This document shows positions 6,071 to 6,179 of a stretch of DNA of 6,179 bases, one piece after another (the first letter of the stretch is position 1; each line of letters starts with the position of its first letter). The notes under the pieces were generated by a model. It was not told the DNA's origin, did not search any database, and saw only the letters and a program-made list of their open reading frames with translations. Source of the stretch: CAYYWV01 sp964475385. Its GTDB lineage: Bacteria; Pseudomonadota; Alphaproteobacteria; JAAXGF01. The stretch spans positions 1-6,179 of the forward strand of contig CAYYWV010000129.1 of the NCBI GenBank assembly GCA_964475385.1, given 5' to 3'. The position numbers were made by a program, and so were the translations under genes.

Positions 6071-6099
6071 AATATGGTCTCGCCCTCAACCTCTGTCAA
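6071..6099 (-). promoter_or_regulatory. Predicted sigma70-type promoter of the copper cluster
   Basis: On the minus strand a perfect -35 TTGACA (6099-6094) is followed by a 17-bp spacer and the -10 CATATT (6076-6071, four of six consensus bases). Start of transcription is expected near 6064, giving a leader of about 127 nt. A 19-bp-spaced reading (TATTCC) would suggest a MerR/CueR promoter, but there is no dyad in the spacer and no MerR-type gene in view. Confidence 0.65.
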
Positions 6100-6179
6100 C
6101 CCCGGGATGCGAATCGGGGGCGTGGTCTGATACCCGTTCGCCTATGAGGAGACTCGGGCCTCGCCCTTCGACAGGCCCC
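6100..6179. other. Right-edge sequence upstream of the promoter, with a short inverted repeat
   Basis: No gene is supported here. GGGCCT (6156-6161) and AGGCCC (6173-6178) form a 6-bp inverted repeat around CGCCCTTCGAC. The CCCTTCGACAGGC string resembles a dispersed intergenic repeat that I recall from sphingomonads and other Proteobacteria, but the window ends before this can be judged. Confidence 0.3.

Noticed and set aside
5737..6099. Longer copZ form starting at ATG 6099 (120 residues)
   Set aside because: That ATG lies inside the -35 hexamer and the extension would cross the operator and hairpin. The extra residues look non-coding, and the ATG at 5937 has an ideal ribosome site.
6071..6099. 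CueR/MerR-type promoter with a 19-bp spacer
   Set aside because: No inverted repeat lies in the spacer and no MerR-type regulator is present; the 17-bp reading and the CsoR dyad explain the region better.
6144..6179. Possible start of a divergent plus-strand gene (ATG at 6144, open to the edge)
   Set aside because: Only 12 codons are visible, there is no clear ribosome site at proper spacing, and the residues are uninformative.

Overview
The window is a high-G+C stretch of bacterial chromosome, most likely alphaproteobacterial and possibly a sphingomonad or relative. The lineage is inferred from the Rieske protein, whose form is typical of alphaproteobacterial/mitochondrial bc1 complexes, from the GcvT/sarcosine-dehydrogenase type gene at the left edge, and from base composition. 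It cannot be proved from the window.

Layout. Bases 1-401 (+ strand) are the 3' end of an FAD-dependent dimethylglycine/sarcosine dehydrogenase-type gene, seen only as its C-terminal GcvT-like domain. Everything else is one convergent minus-strand cluster, read from right to left: copZ-type copper chaperone (5937-5737), csoR-type copper-sensing repressor (5740-5426), copA-type Cu(I)-exporting P1B ATPase (5318-2802), a secreted seven-bladed YVTN-type beta-propeller (2770-1712), a complete bc1-type Rieske [2Fe-2S] protein (1702-1076) and a membrane-anchored, histidine-rich c-type cytochrome (982-455). Spacings are -4, 107, 31, 9 and 93 bp, so one long transcript is plausible.

Control. Upstream of copZ is a good sigma70-type promoter (TTGACA, 17-bp spacer, CATATT, minus strand). 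It is followed at once by a C/G-rich dyad of the CsoR operator type, then a strong 52-nt imperfect hairpin in the presumed leader, and then an AAGGAGG ribosome binding site. The simplest model is copper-relieved autorepression: CsoR, made from the second gene, blocks the promoter until it binds Cu(I).

How it may work together. CopZ, CsoR and CopA form a standard cytoplasmic copper sensing, delivery and export module. The unusual part is the downstream trio: a periplasmic propeller with histidines on most blades, a Rieske protein with no cytochrome b or c1 beside it, and a small anchored cytochrome c with several His pairs. This looks like a periplasmic redox module tied to copper export. It could oxidise exported Cu(I) and feed the electrons to cytochrome c, or it could supply copper-tolerant or spare bc1 parts when copper damages Fe-S proteins. 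Both roles are inference. No IS element, tRNA, rRNA or CRISPR array was seen.
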